From Roseomonas marmotae (GTDB lineage Bacteria; Pseudomonadota; Alphaproteobacteria; Acetobacterales; Acetobacteraceae), in NCBI RefSeq assembly GCF_017654485.1, contig NZ_CP061095.1, positions 206,501 through 270,500 on the forward strand: DNA of 64,000 nt, written 5' to 3'. The notes below the pieces were generated by a model, which worked only from the letters and a program-made list of their open reading frames with translations, ran no database searches and was not told the origin of the DNA. Positions 32,974-41,862 of this stretch are shown here, piece after piece; position 1 is the first letter of the stretch, and each line of letters starts with the position of its first letter. The position numbers were made by a program, and so were the translations under genes.

Positions 32974-33780
32974 ATGCTGTCAAAGGGAAAGGACGACACC
33001 GCCGCGAGGGAGGCAGGGGACCGGCTTTTCCTGCAATCGGTGGAGCGCGCGTTGCGGGTCCTGGAAGCCTTTGGCCGGCAGGCCCGGCCCATGTCGCTGG
33101 CCGAGCTGGCCGCGGCCGCGGGGCTGGACAAGAGCGCGACCCAGCGGGTCGCGCATACCTTGCAGGCACTCGGTTATCTGGAACGCAGCGCCAGCGGGCC
33201 AGGGCTCGTGCCAGGCAAGCGGCTGCTGGACCGTTCCTTCGACTACCTGCGGATGAACCCGCTGGTGGAGCGGGCGACGCCGGTGCTGCAGGAACTCCGC
33301 CGTACCGTGCAGGAGCGCGTGGATCTCAGCCTCTTCGACGACACCGATGTCGTCTATGCCGTGCGGCTGCAGAGCAAGCGGGAGACTTTCTTCGCCACGC
33401 TGGTCGGGCGACGGCTGCCGACCTTCTGCTCCTCCGGCGGCCGCGCCATCCTGGCGGCCCTGCCGGAGGCGGAGGCCGAGGACATCCTCGCGCGCTCAGA
33501 CCGCCGGCCGATGACCCCCAAGACCATCACCGATCTTCCGGGCATCCGGCGCAAGATCGCCGAGGCGCGGCGGGACGGCTTCGCCCTGGCGGTCGAGGAG
33601 GCACTGCTGGGAGAGATCGCGCTGGGCACGGCGGTGCGTGACCGGGACGGGCGCCCGGTGGCCGCCATCCATGTGGCGGGCTCGCTGTCTGAATGGGATG
33701 CCGAGACCTTCCGCCGCCGCGTCGGCCCCGTGGCCATCGAGGCGGCACGGGCCCTGAGCCAGGGCCCGGCCATCCGCTGA
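32974..33780 (+). CDS. IclR-family transcriptional regulator
   Basis: This is a 268-residue IclR-type regulator: winged helix (ALRVLEAFGRQARPMSLAELAAAAGLDKSATQRVAHTLQALGYLER, about 25-70) and effector-binding domain (about 90-260) with CSSGGRAILAALPE and GEIALGTAVRDRDGRPVAAIHVAG. The start ATG overlaps the stop of a seven-codon upstream mini-ORF (32951-32974, TGATG), which may be chance or a leader. It is divergent from the SDR operon and probably controls it. A GC-rich hairpin without a T-tract follows its stop. Confidence 0.9.
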   Translation: MLSKGKDDTAAREAGDRLFLQSVERALRVLEAFGRQARPMSLAELAAAAGLDKSATQRVAHTLQALGYLERSASGPGLVPGKRLLDRSFDYLRMNPLVERATPVLQELRRTVQERVDLSLFDDTDVVYAVRLQSKRETFFATLVGRRLPTFCSSGGRAILAALPEAEAEDILARSDRRPMTPKTITDLPGIRRKIAEARRDGFALAVEEALLGEIALGTAVRDRDGRPVAAIHVAGSLSEWDAETFRRRVGPVAIEAARALSQGPAIR

Positions 33781-33786
33781 GAGCGT

Positions 33787-33812
33787 CCCGGCGCGCGCCC
33801 TGGCGCGCCGGG
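33787..33812. terminator. Hairpin between convergent iclR-type and aldolase genes
   Basis: The arms CCCGGCGCGC (33787-33796) and GCGCGCCGGG (33803-33812) are perfectly complementary with a six-base loop. They sit in the 41-base gap between two convergent stop codons, where a bidirectional terminator is expected. No T-tract is present on either side. Confidence 0.55.
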
Positions 33813-33821
33813 TGTCGTCGC

Positions 33822-34931
33822 TCAGAGCGCCAGGGAGCGCCCGGCGGAGCCGAGATCGGCGAAGGCTTCGTCCAGCCGCTTCACCACGCCCTTCTCGCCG
33901 GCCCGCAGCCACTTGCGGGGGTCGTAAAGCTTCTTGGTCGGCTTGCCGTTGGAGGGGTCGATCTGGTGCGTGAAGGCCACGGGATTGGCCTGCACATAGG
34001 CGCCCACCGGCTCGGCGAAGGCGAATTGCGTGTCGGTGTCGATGTTCATCTTGAACACGCCATAGGACACGGCCTCGGTGATCTTGTCCTTCTCCGAGCC
34101 CGAGCCGCCATGGAAGACCAGGCTCATCGGCTTGGCGCCGCCGCCGAACCTGGCGGAGACGGCCTCCTGCGAGGCCTTCAGGATCTCCGGCCGCAGCTTG
34201 ACGTTGCCCGGCGCGTAGACGCCGTGGACATTGCCGAAGGAGGCCGCGACGGTGACATGGCCAAGGGGGGAGAGAATCTCCCAGGCCTTCAGCACATCCT
34301 CGGGCTGCGTGTAGAGATGCGCGTTGTCGGCGGACTCTTCGAGATCGTGGCCGATGCCGTCTTCCTCGCCGCCGGTGACGCCCAGCTCGATCTCGAGGCT
34401 CATGCCCAGCGGCGCCATGCGCTTCAGGACCTTGGCGCATTCCTCGATATTCACGTCGAGCGGCTCGGCCGAGAGGTCGATCATGTGGGAGGAGAAGAGC
34501 GGCTTGCCCGTCCGCTTCATGAACTCCTCGCCGTGGTCGATCATGGCATTGACCCAGGGCAGCAGGCTGCGGTCGGCATGGTCGGTGTGCAGCACCACGC
34601 AGATGCCATAGGCCTTGGCCACGGTGTGCACATGCTGCGCGGCGGAAACCGCGCCCAGCACGCGGGCGGCATTGGCGTCCGGGCAGCCTTCGCCGGCGAA
34701 GAAGCGGGCGCCGCCGTTCGAGAGCTGGATGATGACGTCGGACTTGTTCTTCGCCGCCGCTTCCAGCACCGCGTTGATGCTGTTGGTGCCGACGACGTTC
34801 ACGGCGGGCAGCGCATAGCCACCCTCACGGCAGGCATCCAGCAGCGCCAGGTAATCCGCTCCGGTCACCACGCCCGGCTGCAGCTTCCTGCCTGCCTGCG
34901 GAGCCTGGCTCTCCTGTACCATGTCGTTCAT
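33822..34931 (-). CDS. fba: Class II fructose-bisphosphate aldolase
   Basis: This is a zinc-dependent aldolase of glycolysis, gluconeogenesis and the Calvin cycle, 369 residues, class IIA length. Metal and substrate motifs are VVLHTDHADRSLLPWV, EIELGVTGGEEDGI, ASFGNVHGVYAPG, LVFHGGSGSEKD and KMNIDTDTQFAF. It is cytoplasmic. No other Calvin or glycolytic genes flank it, and it appears monocistronic with about 180 non-coding bases upstream. A tagatose-bisphosphate aldolase is less likely given the length and IIA motifs. Confidence 0.93.
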   Translation of the reverse strand: MNDMVQESQAPQAGRKLQPGVVTGADYLALLDACREGGYALPAVNVVGTNSINAVLEAAAKNKSDVIIQLSNGGARFFAGEGCPDANAARVLGAVSAAQHVHTVAKAYGICVVLHTDHADRSLLPWVNAMIDHGEEFMKRTGKPLFSSHMIDLSAEPLDVNIEECAKVLKRMAPLGMSLEIELGVTGGEEDGIGHDLEESADNAHLYTQPEDVLKAWEILSPLGHVTVAASFGNVHGVYAPGNVKLRPEILKASQEAVSARFGGGAKPMSLVFHGGSGSEKDKITEAVSYGVFKMNIDTDTQFAFAEPVGAYVQANPVAFTHQIDPSNGKPTKKLYDPRKWLRAGEKGVVKRLDEAFADLGSAGRSLAL

Positions 34932-35111
34932 CTGTGGTCCTCGTGGTGGCTGTATGCGCGTGGCCGCTCCGGCCCCGGCGCGTCATTCCCGGCCTGCATG
35001 ACGAAGCAGGAGCCACGACCATAATTCCAATTCGCGCCGCCGGGTAGATGCCCCCCTCCGGCCACCGGCCAACCCACGAGGAAATCATCGCCTTTCCCGG
35101 GATGCCGGGTC

Positions 35112-36062
35112 TCAGCGGTCTCCGCCGTCCCACCAGCGCACCACTTCCGCCATGCCGTCCCGCAGAGCGATGCGCGGCGTCCAGAGCGTGGCGGGGGGCA
35201 GGCTCGCGGGGTCGGCGCTCCAGTCGCGATGCAGCAGCTCCCGCGCCTTGCCATGGCCGAAGATGCCGCGCCTCCCGCTCAGCTTCGCCCAGAGGTCCGC
35301 CGACCACCCGGCGGCCAGGAAGACCGCGTCGGGCAGGCGCAGCAGGCGCGGCGGGCGCCGGCCCATGGCGGCGGCGGTGACGCTCAGCACCTCGGTGAAG
35401 CCGTAGCCGTCGTGGCGTGCATCGGAAACTTCGTAGCAGCCGCCTGATATCTCGGCGCCGCAGAGAGCAGCGATGGCATCGGCCAGGTCGGCGGCATGGA
35501 TCATGGCGATCCGTGGCTCGGGCGGCCCCGGCACGGCGGCGAAGGGTGCCGTCACGAGCCGGCGCAACGCCCTTCCCTCCTCGTCTCCGGGGCCGTAGAC
35601 CACGCCGGGGCGCAGGATGGTCCAGGCCTCCCCGCCAGCGGCGGCACGCGCCGCCGCCTCGCCCGCCCGCTTGCTGGCGGCATAGTGGGAGAGCTGCGGC
35701 GCCCGCGCGGCCAGCGAGGAGATCAGCAACCGCCGTGCCTCCGGCGCCTCCCGCGCCACCACCTCGGCCAGCAGGGCGGTGCCGTCGCGGTTGACGCGCA
35801 TGAAGCCGGCGAGGTCCGATGCCTTGGTCAGCCCGGCCAGATGCACCACCGCATCGGCACCGCGCACCAGCTGGGTCAGGGCGGCGGCGTCCTGCATGTC
35901 GCCCAGCACCAGCTCCATCGGCGCATCGGCCAGCAACGGATGCACAGGGTCGCGCCGTACCAGCATGCGCAGCCGCCAGCCGGCGCGGGCGAGCGCGGCC
36001 AGCGCATAGCGGCCGACGAAGCCGGTGCCGCCCGTCACTGCGACCAGCGGCGCCCCGCGCAT
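35112..36062 (-). CDS. NAD(P)-dependent epimerase/reductase, CerR (ceramide reductase)-like
   Basis: This is an extended SDR of 316 residues, NDUFA9-like: VAVTGGTGFVGRYALAALARAGW at the N-terminus, HLAGLTKASD, catalytic YAASKRAGE and LRPGVVYGPGDEE. In Caulobacter an NDUFA9-like protein (CerR) reduces the 3-keto group during ceramide synthesis and is encoded beside the acyl-ACP synthetase, exactly as here (five bases after the acyl-AMP ligase). Serine palmitoyltransferase and its ACP are encoded 13 kb to the right. Without that context it would be called a generic sugar-nucleotide epimerase. Confidence 0.8.
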   Translation of the reverse strand: MRGAPLVAVTGGTGFVGRYALAALARAGWRLRMLVRRDPVHPLLADAPMELVLGDMQDAAALTQLVRGADAVVHLAGLTKASDLAGFMRVNRDGTALLAEVVAREAPEARRLLISSLAARAPQLSHYAASKRAGEAAARAAAGGEAWTILRPGVVYGPGDEEGRALRRLVTAPFAAVPGPPEPRIAMIHAADLADAIAALCGAEISGGCYEVSDARHDGYGFTEVLSVTAAAMGRRPPRLLRLPDAVFLAAGWSADLWAKLSGRRGIFGHGKARELLHRDWSADPASLPPATLWTPRIALRDGMAEVVRWWDGGDR

Positions 36063-36067
36063 GGGCG

Positions 36068-37810
36068 TCAGGCGACCTGCTGGCTGGCGCTCGGGACCGG
36101 ACCGAATTCGCCGGCGAGATATTTGCGGCGCGACCAGGCCCGGCTCAGCTTGCCAGAGGAGGTCTGCACCAGCGCGCCCGGCGGCACCAGCACCACCCGG
36201 CCCTCCAGCCCGTGGCGGGCGCGCAGCACGCCGCCGACCTCGGCGATCAGCCGCTCCCGTGCCGTGGCATCGGGGGCGCCGCGCGCCTCGACCAGCAGCA
36301 CCACCGTCTCCTCGCCTTCCTCATCCACCGAGAAGGCAGCGACATCGCCAGTGCGCAGGTTGGGCAGCGCGTGCTCCACGGACCATTCCAGGTCCTGCGG
36401 CCAGATGTTGCGGCCCTTCACCAGGATCACGTCCTTGGCGCGACCGGTGATGACCACCTGTCCGTCCAGCATGTAGCCGAGGTCGCCGGTATCCAGCCAA
36501 CCGTCTTCCGAAAGCACCTCGGCCGTCCGCTCAGGCTGGCCGTCATAGCCCTGCATGATGCTGGGGCCACGCACGCGGATGCTGCCCACCTGCCGGTCCG
36601 GCAGGATCCGGCCAGCGGAATCGCGCACCTCCAGCTCATGCTCCGGCAGCACCTTTCCGCAGAGGACGAAGGGCCGGCGCCGCTCGGTCTGCGCGGTCGC
36701 GGGCACGGCCCGGCCCTCGGTCTCCAGCCGCGTCAGGTCGATCTCGTCGGTTTCGAAGCCCTGCTCCAGCTCGGCAAAGGATATGGCCAGCGTCGCCTCT
36801 GCCATGCCGTAGCTCGGCACCAGCGCCTCCCGCCGGAAGCCATGCGGGGCGAAGCCCTCGGCGAAGGCTTCCAGCACATGCGGGCGGATCATGTCGCCGC
36901 CCAGCCCGGCGACGCGCCAGGAGGAAAGGTCCAGCCCCTCCGGCGCGCTGGCGCGGCGGCGGACGCAGAGCTCGTAGCCGAAGCTCGGGCTGAAGGAGAG
37001 CGTACCTTTGTATTCCGAGAGGATCGACAGCCACATCATCGGCCGCCGGGCAAAGTCGGAGGTCGGCATCGCGTCGATCGAGAGCTGCCCGGCGATCGGC
37101 GTGAGCAGGAACCCGACCAGACCCATGTCGTGGTAGAAGGGCAGCCAGGAGGCGGTGCGGTCGCCCAGCCGCATCTTCAGCCCGTGCTGCATGATGCCGG
37201 AGGTATTGGCCATCACCGCCCGCTGCCGCACGGCCACGCCCGTCGGGTGCCGCGTGCTGCCGGAGGAGAATTGCAGATAGGCGATGTCATCCGGTCCGCT
37301 GGCCACGGGTGCCGCGGCGGCGGGCTGCACGCCGCGCATCTGCTCCACCGTGCCGAAGAACTTCAGGCCCATCCGCCCGGCCACCGGGGCCAGCCAGGGC
37401 ATGATCTCGCCGGGGACAAAGAGGGCGGCCGCGTGGGCTTCCTGCAACAGCCGCTCGACCTGCGCCACATAGGCCTCCCGCCCGCCGAAGGGCGGCGGCA
37501 GCGGCAGCGGCGCGGGCACCAGCCCGGCATACTGGCTGGCGAAGAAGGCGCAGACGAAATCCGGCGAGGTATCGGCCAGCATGGCCACCCGCTCTCCCCG
37601 CCGCAGCCCGGCGCCCAGGAGCCGGCCGGCCAGGTCCAGCGCCTGCTCCCGCAGGTCGCGATAGGTCAGGCTGGCGACATGCCCGCCGCGGATCGAATGG
37701 AAGGCGATGCCGGTCGCGCCGCCGGCCGCGTAATCCAGCGCCTCGGGCAGGGTCGCGAAATCGCCCCTGCGCAGCGGAAGGCCGCTCAAAGTCGGTATCG
37801 GAAGCGGCAT
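36068..37810 (-). CDS. Fatty acyl-AMP ligase, acyl-ACP synthetase (AasR-like)
   Basis: This is an adenylate-forming enzyme of 580 residues: P-loop FSSGSTRHPTGVAV, A5-type motif SYGMAEATLA, GYDG, LDTGDLGYMLDGQVVITGRAKDVILVKGRNIWPQDLE and a C-terminal lysine in SSGKLSRAWSRRKYL. Overall it follows the FAAL group, which passes acyl-AMP to an acyl carrier protein rather than to CoA. In Caulobacter the equivalent enzyme (AasR) charges the dedicated ACP used by serine palmitoyltransferase. It is the first gene of a two-gene leftward operon with the CerR-like reductase. A candidate promoter is at 37919-37945. Confidence 0.87.
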   Translation of the reverse strand: MPLPIPTLSGLPLRRGDFATLPEALDYAAGGATGIAFHSIRGGHVASLTYRDLREQALDLAGRLLGAGLRRGERVAMLADTSPDFVCAFFASQYAGLVPAPLPLPPPFGGREAYVAQVERLLQEAHAAALFVPGEIMPWLAPVAGRMGLKFFGTVEQMRGVQPAAAAPVASGPDDIAYLQFSSGSTRHPTGVAVRQRAVMANTSGIMQHGLKMRLGDRTASWLPFYHDMGLVGFLLTPIAGQLSIDAMPTSDFARRPMMWLSILSEYKGTLSFSPSFGYELCVRRRASAPEGLDLSSWRVAGLGGDMIRPHVLEAFAEGFAPHGFRREALVPSYGMAEATLAISFAELEQGFETDEIDLTRLETEGRAVPATAQTERRRPFVLCGKVLPEHELEVRDSAGRILPDRQVGSIRVRGPSIMQGYDGQPERTAEVLSEDGWLDTGDLGYMLDGQVVITGRAKDVILVKGRNIWPQDLEWSVEHALPNLRTGDVAAFSVDEEGEETVVLLVEARGAPDATARERLIAEVGGVLRARHGLEGRVVLVPPGALVQTSSGKLSRAWSRRKYLAGEFGPVPSASQQVA

Positions 37811-37918
37811 GAAGGCTCTCTCCGCCCAGATGCTCGGGCATGGCCAGATACAAGATCGCCTGCCCAGTCTCCGGCAGGCGTGGAGGCACTCCCTCAGCCC
37901 GGAAATGCGTCTGGCCTG

Positions 37919-37945
37919 CCTATAAGCTCAAGCCGATCCCGTCAA
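37919..37945 (-). promoter_or_regulatory. Candidate promoter for the acyl-AMP ligase operon
   Basis: On the minus strand TTGACG (37940-37945) is followed after 15 bases by TATAGG (37919-37924), in a locally AT-rich stretch about 110 bases upstream of the ligase start codon. The -35 match is good; the spacing is short of the ideal 17. The region also has to serve the divergent nucleotidyltransferase gene. Confidence 0.35.
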
Positions 37946-38080
37946 TCTTATGAGGGGCCGCCATGGTCCTGTGGCATGGCGCGGCGGACTGGCCGGTGCT
38001 AGATTCAGTCCTTACTCGGAGTTCGGGCCGGGTCCCGGCACCGCCGTGTGGCCGCGCCGCCAGCCGGCTCTTCGAGGCGG

Positions 38081-38872
38081 ATGAGGACCAGAACACTGCG
38101 CGCTGTCATTCTCTGCGCCGGCCAGGGCCGGCGTCTGATGCCCCTGACCGAGTTCAACCCGAAATGTCTTCTGCCAGTCGCCGGCATGCCCGTGCTGGAA
38201 TGGCAGCTGCGCGCCCTGGCGGCCAATGGCATCACCGATGTCACGGTCGTCACCGGCTTCGGGGCCGACCGGGTGGAGGCCATGCTGGCCGGGCTCGGCG
38301 ATTCCGCCGCCGGCGTGCGGCCGCGCTTCAACCCCTTCTACGCGGTGGCCGACAATACCGGCAGCTGCTTCCTGGCGCGGGACGTGCTGGAGCAGGGCAG
38401 CCGCGAGACTGGCGGCTGCCTGCTGCTGAATGGCGACACGCTGTTCGAGCCTGCCATCCTGCGCCGGCTGCTGGATGCGCCCGCCGCCCCCATCACCGTC
38501 ACCATCGACCGCAAGGCGCAGTATGATGACGACGACATGAAGGTCTCGCTGGCGGGCACGCGGCTGCTGGCCATCGGCAAGACCCTGCCGCCGGAACGGA
38601 CCCAGGGCGAGTCCATCGGCATGCTGCTTTTCCGCGGCGAGGGCGGCGCCCGCTTCGCCGCCGGCGTGGAAGCCGTGCTGCGCCGGCCCGACGGGCTGAA
38701 GCGCTGGTATCTCTCCGTCATCGATGCCCTGGCCGCGGAGATGGAGGTGCGGGTCGCCTCGATCGAGGGCCTCTCCTGGGGCGAGATCGACTTCCCGGCC
38801 GATGTGATGCGGGCGGAAATGCTGGGCCAGCGCTGGCGCGAGGCCGCGGCCACGGTGGCCGCGGCGGAGTAA
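38081..38872 (+). CDS. Sugar-/choline-phosphate-type nucleotidyltransferase
   Basis: This is a 263-residue NTP transferase that makes an NDP-activated small phosphate ester. The N-terminal signature is AVILCAGQGRRLMPLTEFNPKCLLPVAGMPVLEWQLRAL and the metal site is in CLLLNGDTLFEP. It resembles LicC-type cytidylyltransferases more than RmlA. In Caulobacter a nucleotidyltransferase of the sphingolipid locus (CpgD) is a phosphoglycerate cytidylyltransferase for the ceramide head group, and this gene is a candidate for the same or a related step (inference). ATG 38081 is chosen over a GTG at 38048. It is divergent from the acyl-AMP ligase operon. Confidence 0.83.
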   Translation: MRTRTLRAVILCAGQGRRLMPLTEFNPKCLLPVAGMPVLEWQLRALAANGITDVTVVTGFGADRVEAMLAGLGDSAAGVRPRFNPFYAVADNTGSCFLARDVLEQGSRETGGCLLLNGDTLFEPAILRRLLDAPAAPITVTIDRKAQYDDDDMKVSLAGTRLLAIGKTLPPERTQGESIGMLLFRGEGGARFAAGVEAVLRRPDGLKRWYLSVIDALAAEMEVRVASIEGLSWGEIDFPADVMRAEMLGQRWREAAATVAAAE

Positions 38873-38885
38873 GGGCGCGGCGCCC

Positions 38886-39650
38886 TCAGCCCCGCCGGGC
38901 CAGCACGGCCTCCGCCAGTTCCAGGTCGGCCGGCTTGTCCACATCGACGGCGGCCTCGGCGAAGGGCAGTTCCACCGCCGCCAGCCGGGTGCCGGTGCGG
39001 GCGCCCAGCGCCGCCAGCACGGCGGGCAGGCTGAGCAGGCCCAGCGCGAAGCGCAGCAGCACCCAGGGGCCCAGCAGCCTCACCATGGAGAGCGGCTTCT
39101 TCCGCTGCTGCTCCACCTGCCGCCAGAAATCCACCACGGCCCCGGCGCGCGCCGTGCCCATCCAGAAGAGATTGCAGCCGCTGAAGCGCCCGTCGCGGAA
39201 GCGCAGCCAGGTGCGGCGCGTCTCCGGCCAGGCGGCCAGCACCGTCTCCGCCCGCGCCAGACCGGCGGCGACATCCACGCCCGGCGGCAGGTCGGCCAGG
39301 AAGCGCCCCACCATGGCCGGGGTCAGCAGCGCGTGGTCGGCCGTCGTCACCAGCAGCGGAGCGCCGAATTCCGCCAGGGCGGCGGCCACGCTGCGGCTGG
39401 GCGAGCCTTCCGCCGGGCGCGGCAGCGCATTCCCCAGCGGGAAGCCGGCCAGGCTCCGCTCCGGCGCCTCGATCATCACGACGATCCGGGCGATGCCGGG
39501 GCTGGCCCGCAGCGCCGCCAGCACCCGCGCCAGCATGGGCACCCCGCCCACCGGCAGCAGCGCCTTGTGAGAGACGCCGGCCGCCAGCGCCATGGGATCC
39601 CGCGCGCCCTGCCGGCTGCCCGCCAGCACCAGGGCCGTCACGCCGGTCAT
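38886..39650 (-). CDS. MobA-like NTP transferase
   Basis: This is a 254-residue protein with an MobA/IspD-like nucleotidyltransferase core: ALVLAGSRQGARDPMALAAGVSHKALLPVGGVPMLARVLAAL, TTADHALLTPAMV and a C-terminal metal aspartate in AAVDVDKPADLELAEAVL. A hydrophobic insert (LLGPWVLLRFALGLLSLPAVLAAL, about residues 185-208) could touch the membrane. Its ATG overlaps the stop of the GNAT gene, so it belongs to the leftward HIT-lptF-lptG-GNAT-NTase operon. A head-group nucleotide activation role for sphingolipid is inferred from context; cofactor synthesis (MobA) is unlikely given the neighbours. Confidence 0.8.
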   Translation of the reverse strand: MTGVTALVLAGSRQGARDPMALAAGVSHKALLPVGGVPMLARVLAALRASPGIARIVVMIEAPERSLAGFPLGNALPRPAEGSPSRSVAAALAEFGAPLLVTTADHALLTPAMVGRFLADLPPGVDVAAGLARAETVLAAWPETRRTWLRFRDGRFSGCNLFWMGTARAGAVVDFWRQVEQQRKKPLSMVRLLGPWVLLRFALGLLSLPAVLAALGARTGTRLAAVELPFAEAAVDVDKPADLELAEAVLARRG

Positions 39651-40801
39651 GCCGCGATGTCCCTGCCGAAGACGCGATAGGTCTTGTAGGCCTTGCCGCC
39701 CACCGCCTCGGCCAGGCGGCGCATCGGCAGGTTGTCCTCCAGCACCCAGGACATCTCGATGGTGCGGATGCCCATGGCCCGGGCCTCCCGCCGCAGCGCG
39801 TCCACGATGAAGAGCGGCAGCACCCGGCCCAGCATGCCCCGCGCGACATCCCGCCGCACGCCCATCAGCGGCACGCGGGCGGTGCCGGGCAACCTGTGCC
39901 GCAGCCGCCAGAGCAGCTTCGCCCAGCCGAGGGGCAACAGCCGGCCGCCGAGGTCGCGGATCGCCTCGTTCAGGTTGGGCAGGCAGACGGCGAAGGCCAC
40001 CGCCTGCCCCTCCATCTCCGCGAACCAGACCAGCCTCTCGTGCAGCAGCGGCTTCAGGCTGGAGGCCATGGCATCCACCTCCTCCCGGGTGATGGGCACG
40101 AAGCCCCAGTTGCCGGCCCAGGCCTCGTTGAAGATGTCCACCAGCCGCTCGACCTCCCGCCGCAGCTCCGCCCGCCGCAGCGGCCGCAGAACCACCCCCG
40201 GCGGCAGGCCGCGCGCCACCAGCTGGGCGGCGGCGGGGGTGGGCGGCAGGGCCGTCTCCACCCGGTAGGCGAGCAGGTCCTTCTCCCGCTCATAACCGAG
40301 GGCCTGGAGGTGCCGGGCGGCATGGGGCGGGTCATGCGGCATCATCAGCATGGGCGGGGTGTCGAAACCCTCCACCAGCAGCCCGCTTTCCTCATTGATC
40401 GAAAGGCTGAAGGGGCCGGTGATGCGCCGCACGCCACGCGCCGCGCACCAGCCCTCCGCCACCTCCAGCAGCGCGGCATGGACGGTGGCGTCATCCCCCG
40501 CGGCCAGCAGGCCGAAATGCCCGGCCGGGCTGCCATCGGCCATGGGGGGGGAGAGCCGGTCCTGCTGCGCGCTGATGCGCCCCACCACCTCGTCATCCCG
40601 CAGCGCCAGCCAGAAGGCGGCCTCGGCATGGCGGAAATAGGGGTTCCGGCGGGGAGAGAGGGTCATGCGACGCTCCATCCGCAACGGCGGCACCCAGTTC
40701 GGGTCGCCGCGCATCAGCCGCTCCGGCAAGCGGATGAACCGCTCCATGGCGGCGCGGCCGGAGACCGGGACGATCTCCACCCCATGGCGCTGGTGCATCA
40801 T
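39647..40801 (-). CDS. GNAT-family N-acyltransferase, candidate bacterial ceramide synthase
   Basis: This is a 384-residue GNAT-fold protein. The N-terminal part shows FIRLPERLMRGDPNWVPPLRMERRMTLSPRRNPYFRHAEAAFWLA and VGRISAQQD, and the C-terminal part ITREEVDAMASSLKPL, VAFAVCLPNLNEAI and MSWVLEDNLPMRRLAEAVGGKAYKTYRVF, typical of this large GNAT subgroup. The bacterial ceramide synthase of Caulobacter (bCerS) is an acyl-CoA-dependent GNAT protein encoded in a comparable locus. It overlaps lptG by four bases upstream and the MobA-like NTase by four bases downstream. If bCerS, it N-acylates the sphingoid base at the inner membrane. Confidence 0.78.
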   Translation of the reverse strand: MMHQRHGVEIVPVSGRAAMERFIRLPERLMRGDPNWVPPLRMERRMTLSPRRNPYFRHAEAAFWLALRDDEVVGRISAQQDRLSPPMADGSPAGHFGLLAAGDDATVHAALLEVAEGWCAARGVRRITGPFSLSINEESGLLVEGFDTPPMLMMPHDPPHAARHLQALGYEREKDLLAYRVETALPPTPAAAQLVARGLPPGVVLRPLRRAELRREVERLVDIFNEAWAGNWGFVPITREEVDAMASSLKPLLHERLVWFAEMEGQAVAFAVCLPNLNEAIRDLGGRLLPLGWAKLLWRLRHRLPGTARVPLMGVRRDVARGMLGRVLPLFIVDALRREARAMGIRTIEMSWVLEDNLPMRRLAEAVGGKAYKTYRVFGRDIAA

Positions 40802-41862
40802 TGTTCCTCGAAGCGGATCAGCAGCATGCCGCCCAGGGCGGCGAAGACGATGGGTGCGGTCCAGACGGAGAGGGCCACCGGCGCCACTCCGGCCTCGCCC
40901 AGCGCGGTCAGCAGCCCACCCAGCAGCAGATAGCCGAGCCCCAGGCTGAGGCCCAGCAGCGGCCGGAGCCCCCCGCCGCCCCGCCGGGGCATCTCAAAGG
41001 CCACGGGCGCGGCCAGCAGCAGCATCAGGAAGGGGGCCAGCAGCCGCGCGAAGCTGTTCTGCAGCCGCGTGGCATAGAAGGCCGGGCCACGGTCCACCGC
41101 CTGTTCCCGCCGCAGCGCGCGCAGCAGCCACCAGGGGTCCTGGGATTCCGTCGGCCTGGCGAGCTCGATGATCTCGGCGGGCGGCGGGCCCTCCGGCCAG
41201 GGGCGCGTGGCCTGCCGCACCAGCCTGGTGCCGCCGGGCTCGGCCACCCGCACGCCCTGGAGGGTCCAGCCGGCGCCGTCATGCACGGCACTGTCGGCCT
41301 CGATCCGCGCCCGGGCCACGCCATCCTCGGCCCGCGGCACCAGCAGCAGGCCCTGGAGATGCGCGCCATCCAGCGAAACCCGGTCGATGCCGACGATCTG
41401 CGAACCCGCGCGCAGCCAGACGCGGGGCGGGGCGGAGGCCGGCGCCAGGGCGCGGCTCTCGGTGCTTTCCCACCATTCGGCCAGCATCCGCTCCGTGCGT
41501 GGGGCGACGAAGCCCAGCAGTACCCCCTGCGCCAGCGCCGCCGCCAGGCAGACCGGAAGCAGCGTCACCAGCACCCGGCGCACCGGAATGCCGGACGCTC
41601 GCAGCGCCGTCATCTCCAGCGTCATGGCCAGGCGGCGAAAGGTGAGCATGCCCGCCACCAGCGTCGCCAGAGGCACCATCTGCCCGAGCACGGTGGGCAG
41701 CCGCAGCGCCGCGTAGCGTGCGAGATCCTCGATGCCGCCGCGGTGCAGCACCTCGCTGGCGCGGTCCAGCAGGTCCAACAGTTGCAGCAGCGCCGCCAGC
41801 CCCAGCAGCGCCGCCAGGAAGCGGCCGATGAAAATCCGGGAAAGATACCGGCGGCGGATCAC
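40798..41862 (-). CDS. lptG: LptG-type permease (YjgQ family)
   Basis: This is a 354-residue inner-membrane protein of the LptF/LptG family with six predicted helices around a periplasmic jellyroll-like domain (about 140-255). It opens with the family segment YLSRIFIGRFLAALLGLAALLQLLDLLD and LTFRRLAMTLEMTALRASGIPVRRVL, which in LptG contacts LptB. It overlaps lptF and the GNAT gene by four bases each. In a canonical setting it exports LPS with LptB2F. Here the surrounding sphingolipid genes raise the possibility of a dedicated sphingolipid exporter. Confidence 0.87.
   Translation of the reverse strand: MIRRRYLSRIFIGRFLAALLGLAALLQLLDLLDRASEVLHRGGIEDLARYAALRLPTVLGQMVPLATLVAGMLTFRRLAMTLEMTALRASGIPVRRVLVTLLPVCLAAALAQGVLLGFVAPRTERMLAEWWESTESRALAPASAPPRVWLRAGSQIVGIDRVSLDGAHLQGLLLVPRAEDGVARARIEADSAVHDGAGWTLQGVRVAEPGGTRLVRQATRPWPEGPPPAEIIELARPTESQDPWWLLRALRREQAVDRGPAFYATRLQNSFARLLAPFLMLLLAAPVAFEMPRRGGGGLRPLLGLSLGLGYLLLGGLLTALGEAGVAPVALSVWTAPIVFAALGGMLLIRFEEQ

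Noticed and set aside
32951..32974. Seven-codon mini-ORF overlapping the iclR start
   Set aside because: Too short to support as a leader peptide. There is no attenuator structure, so it is mentioned only as an oddity.
38338..39849. A 503-codon frame spanning the two nucleotidyltransferase genes
   Set aside because: It covers two well-supported genes in other frames or strands and shows no recognisable domain.
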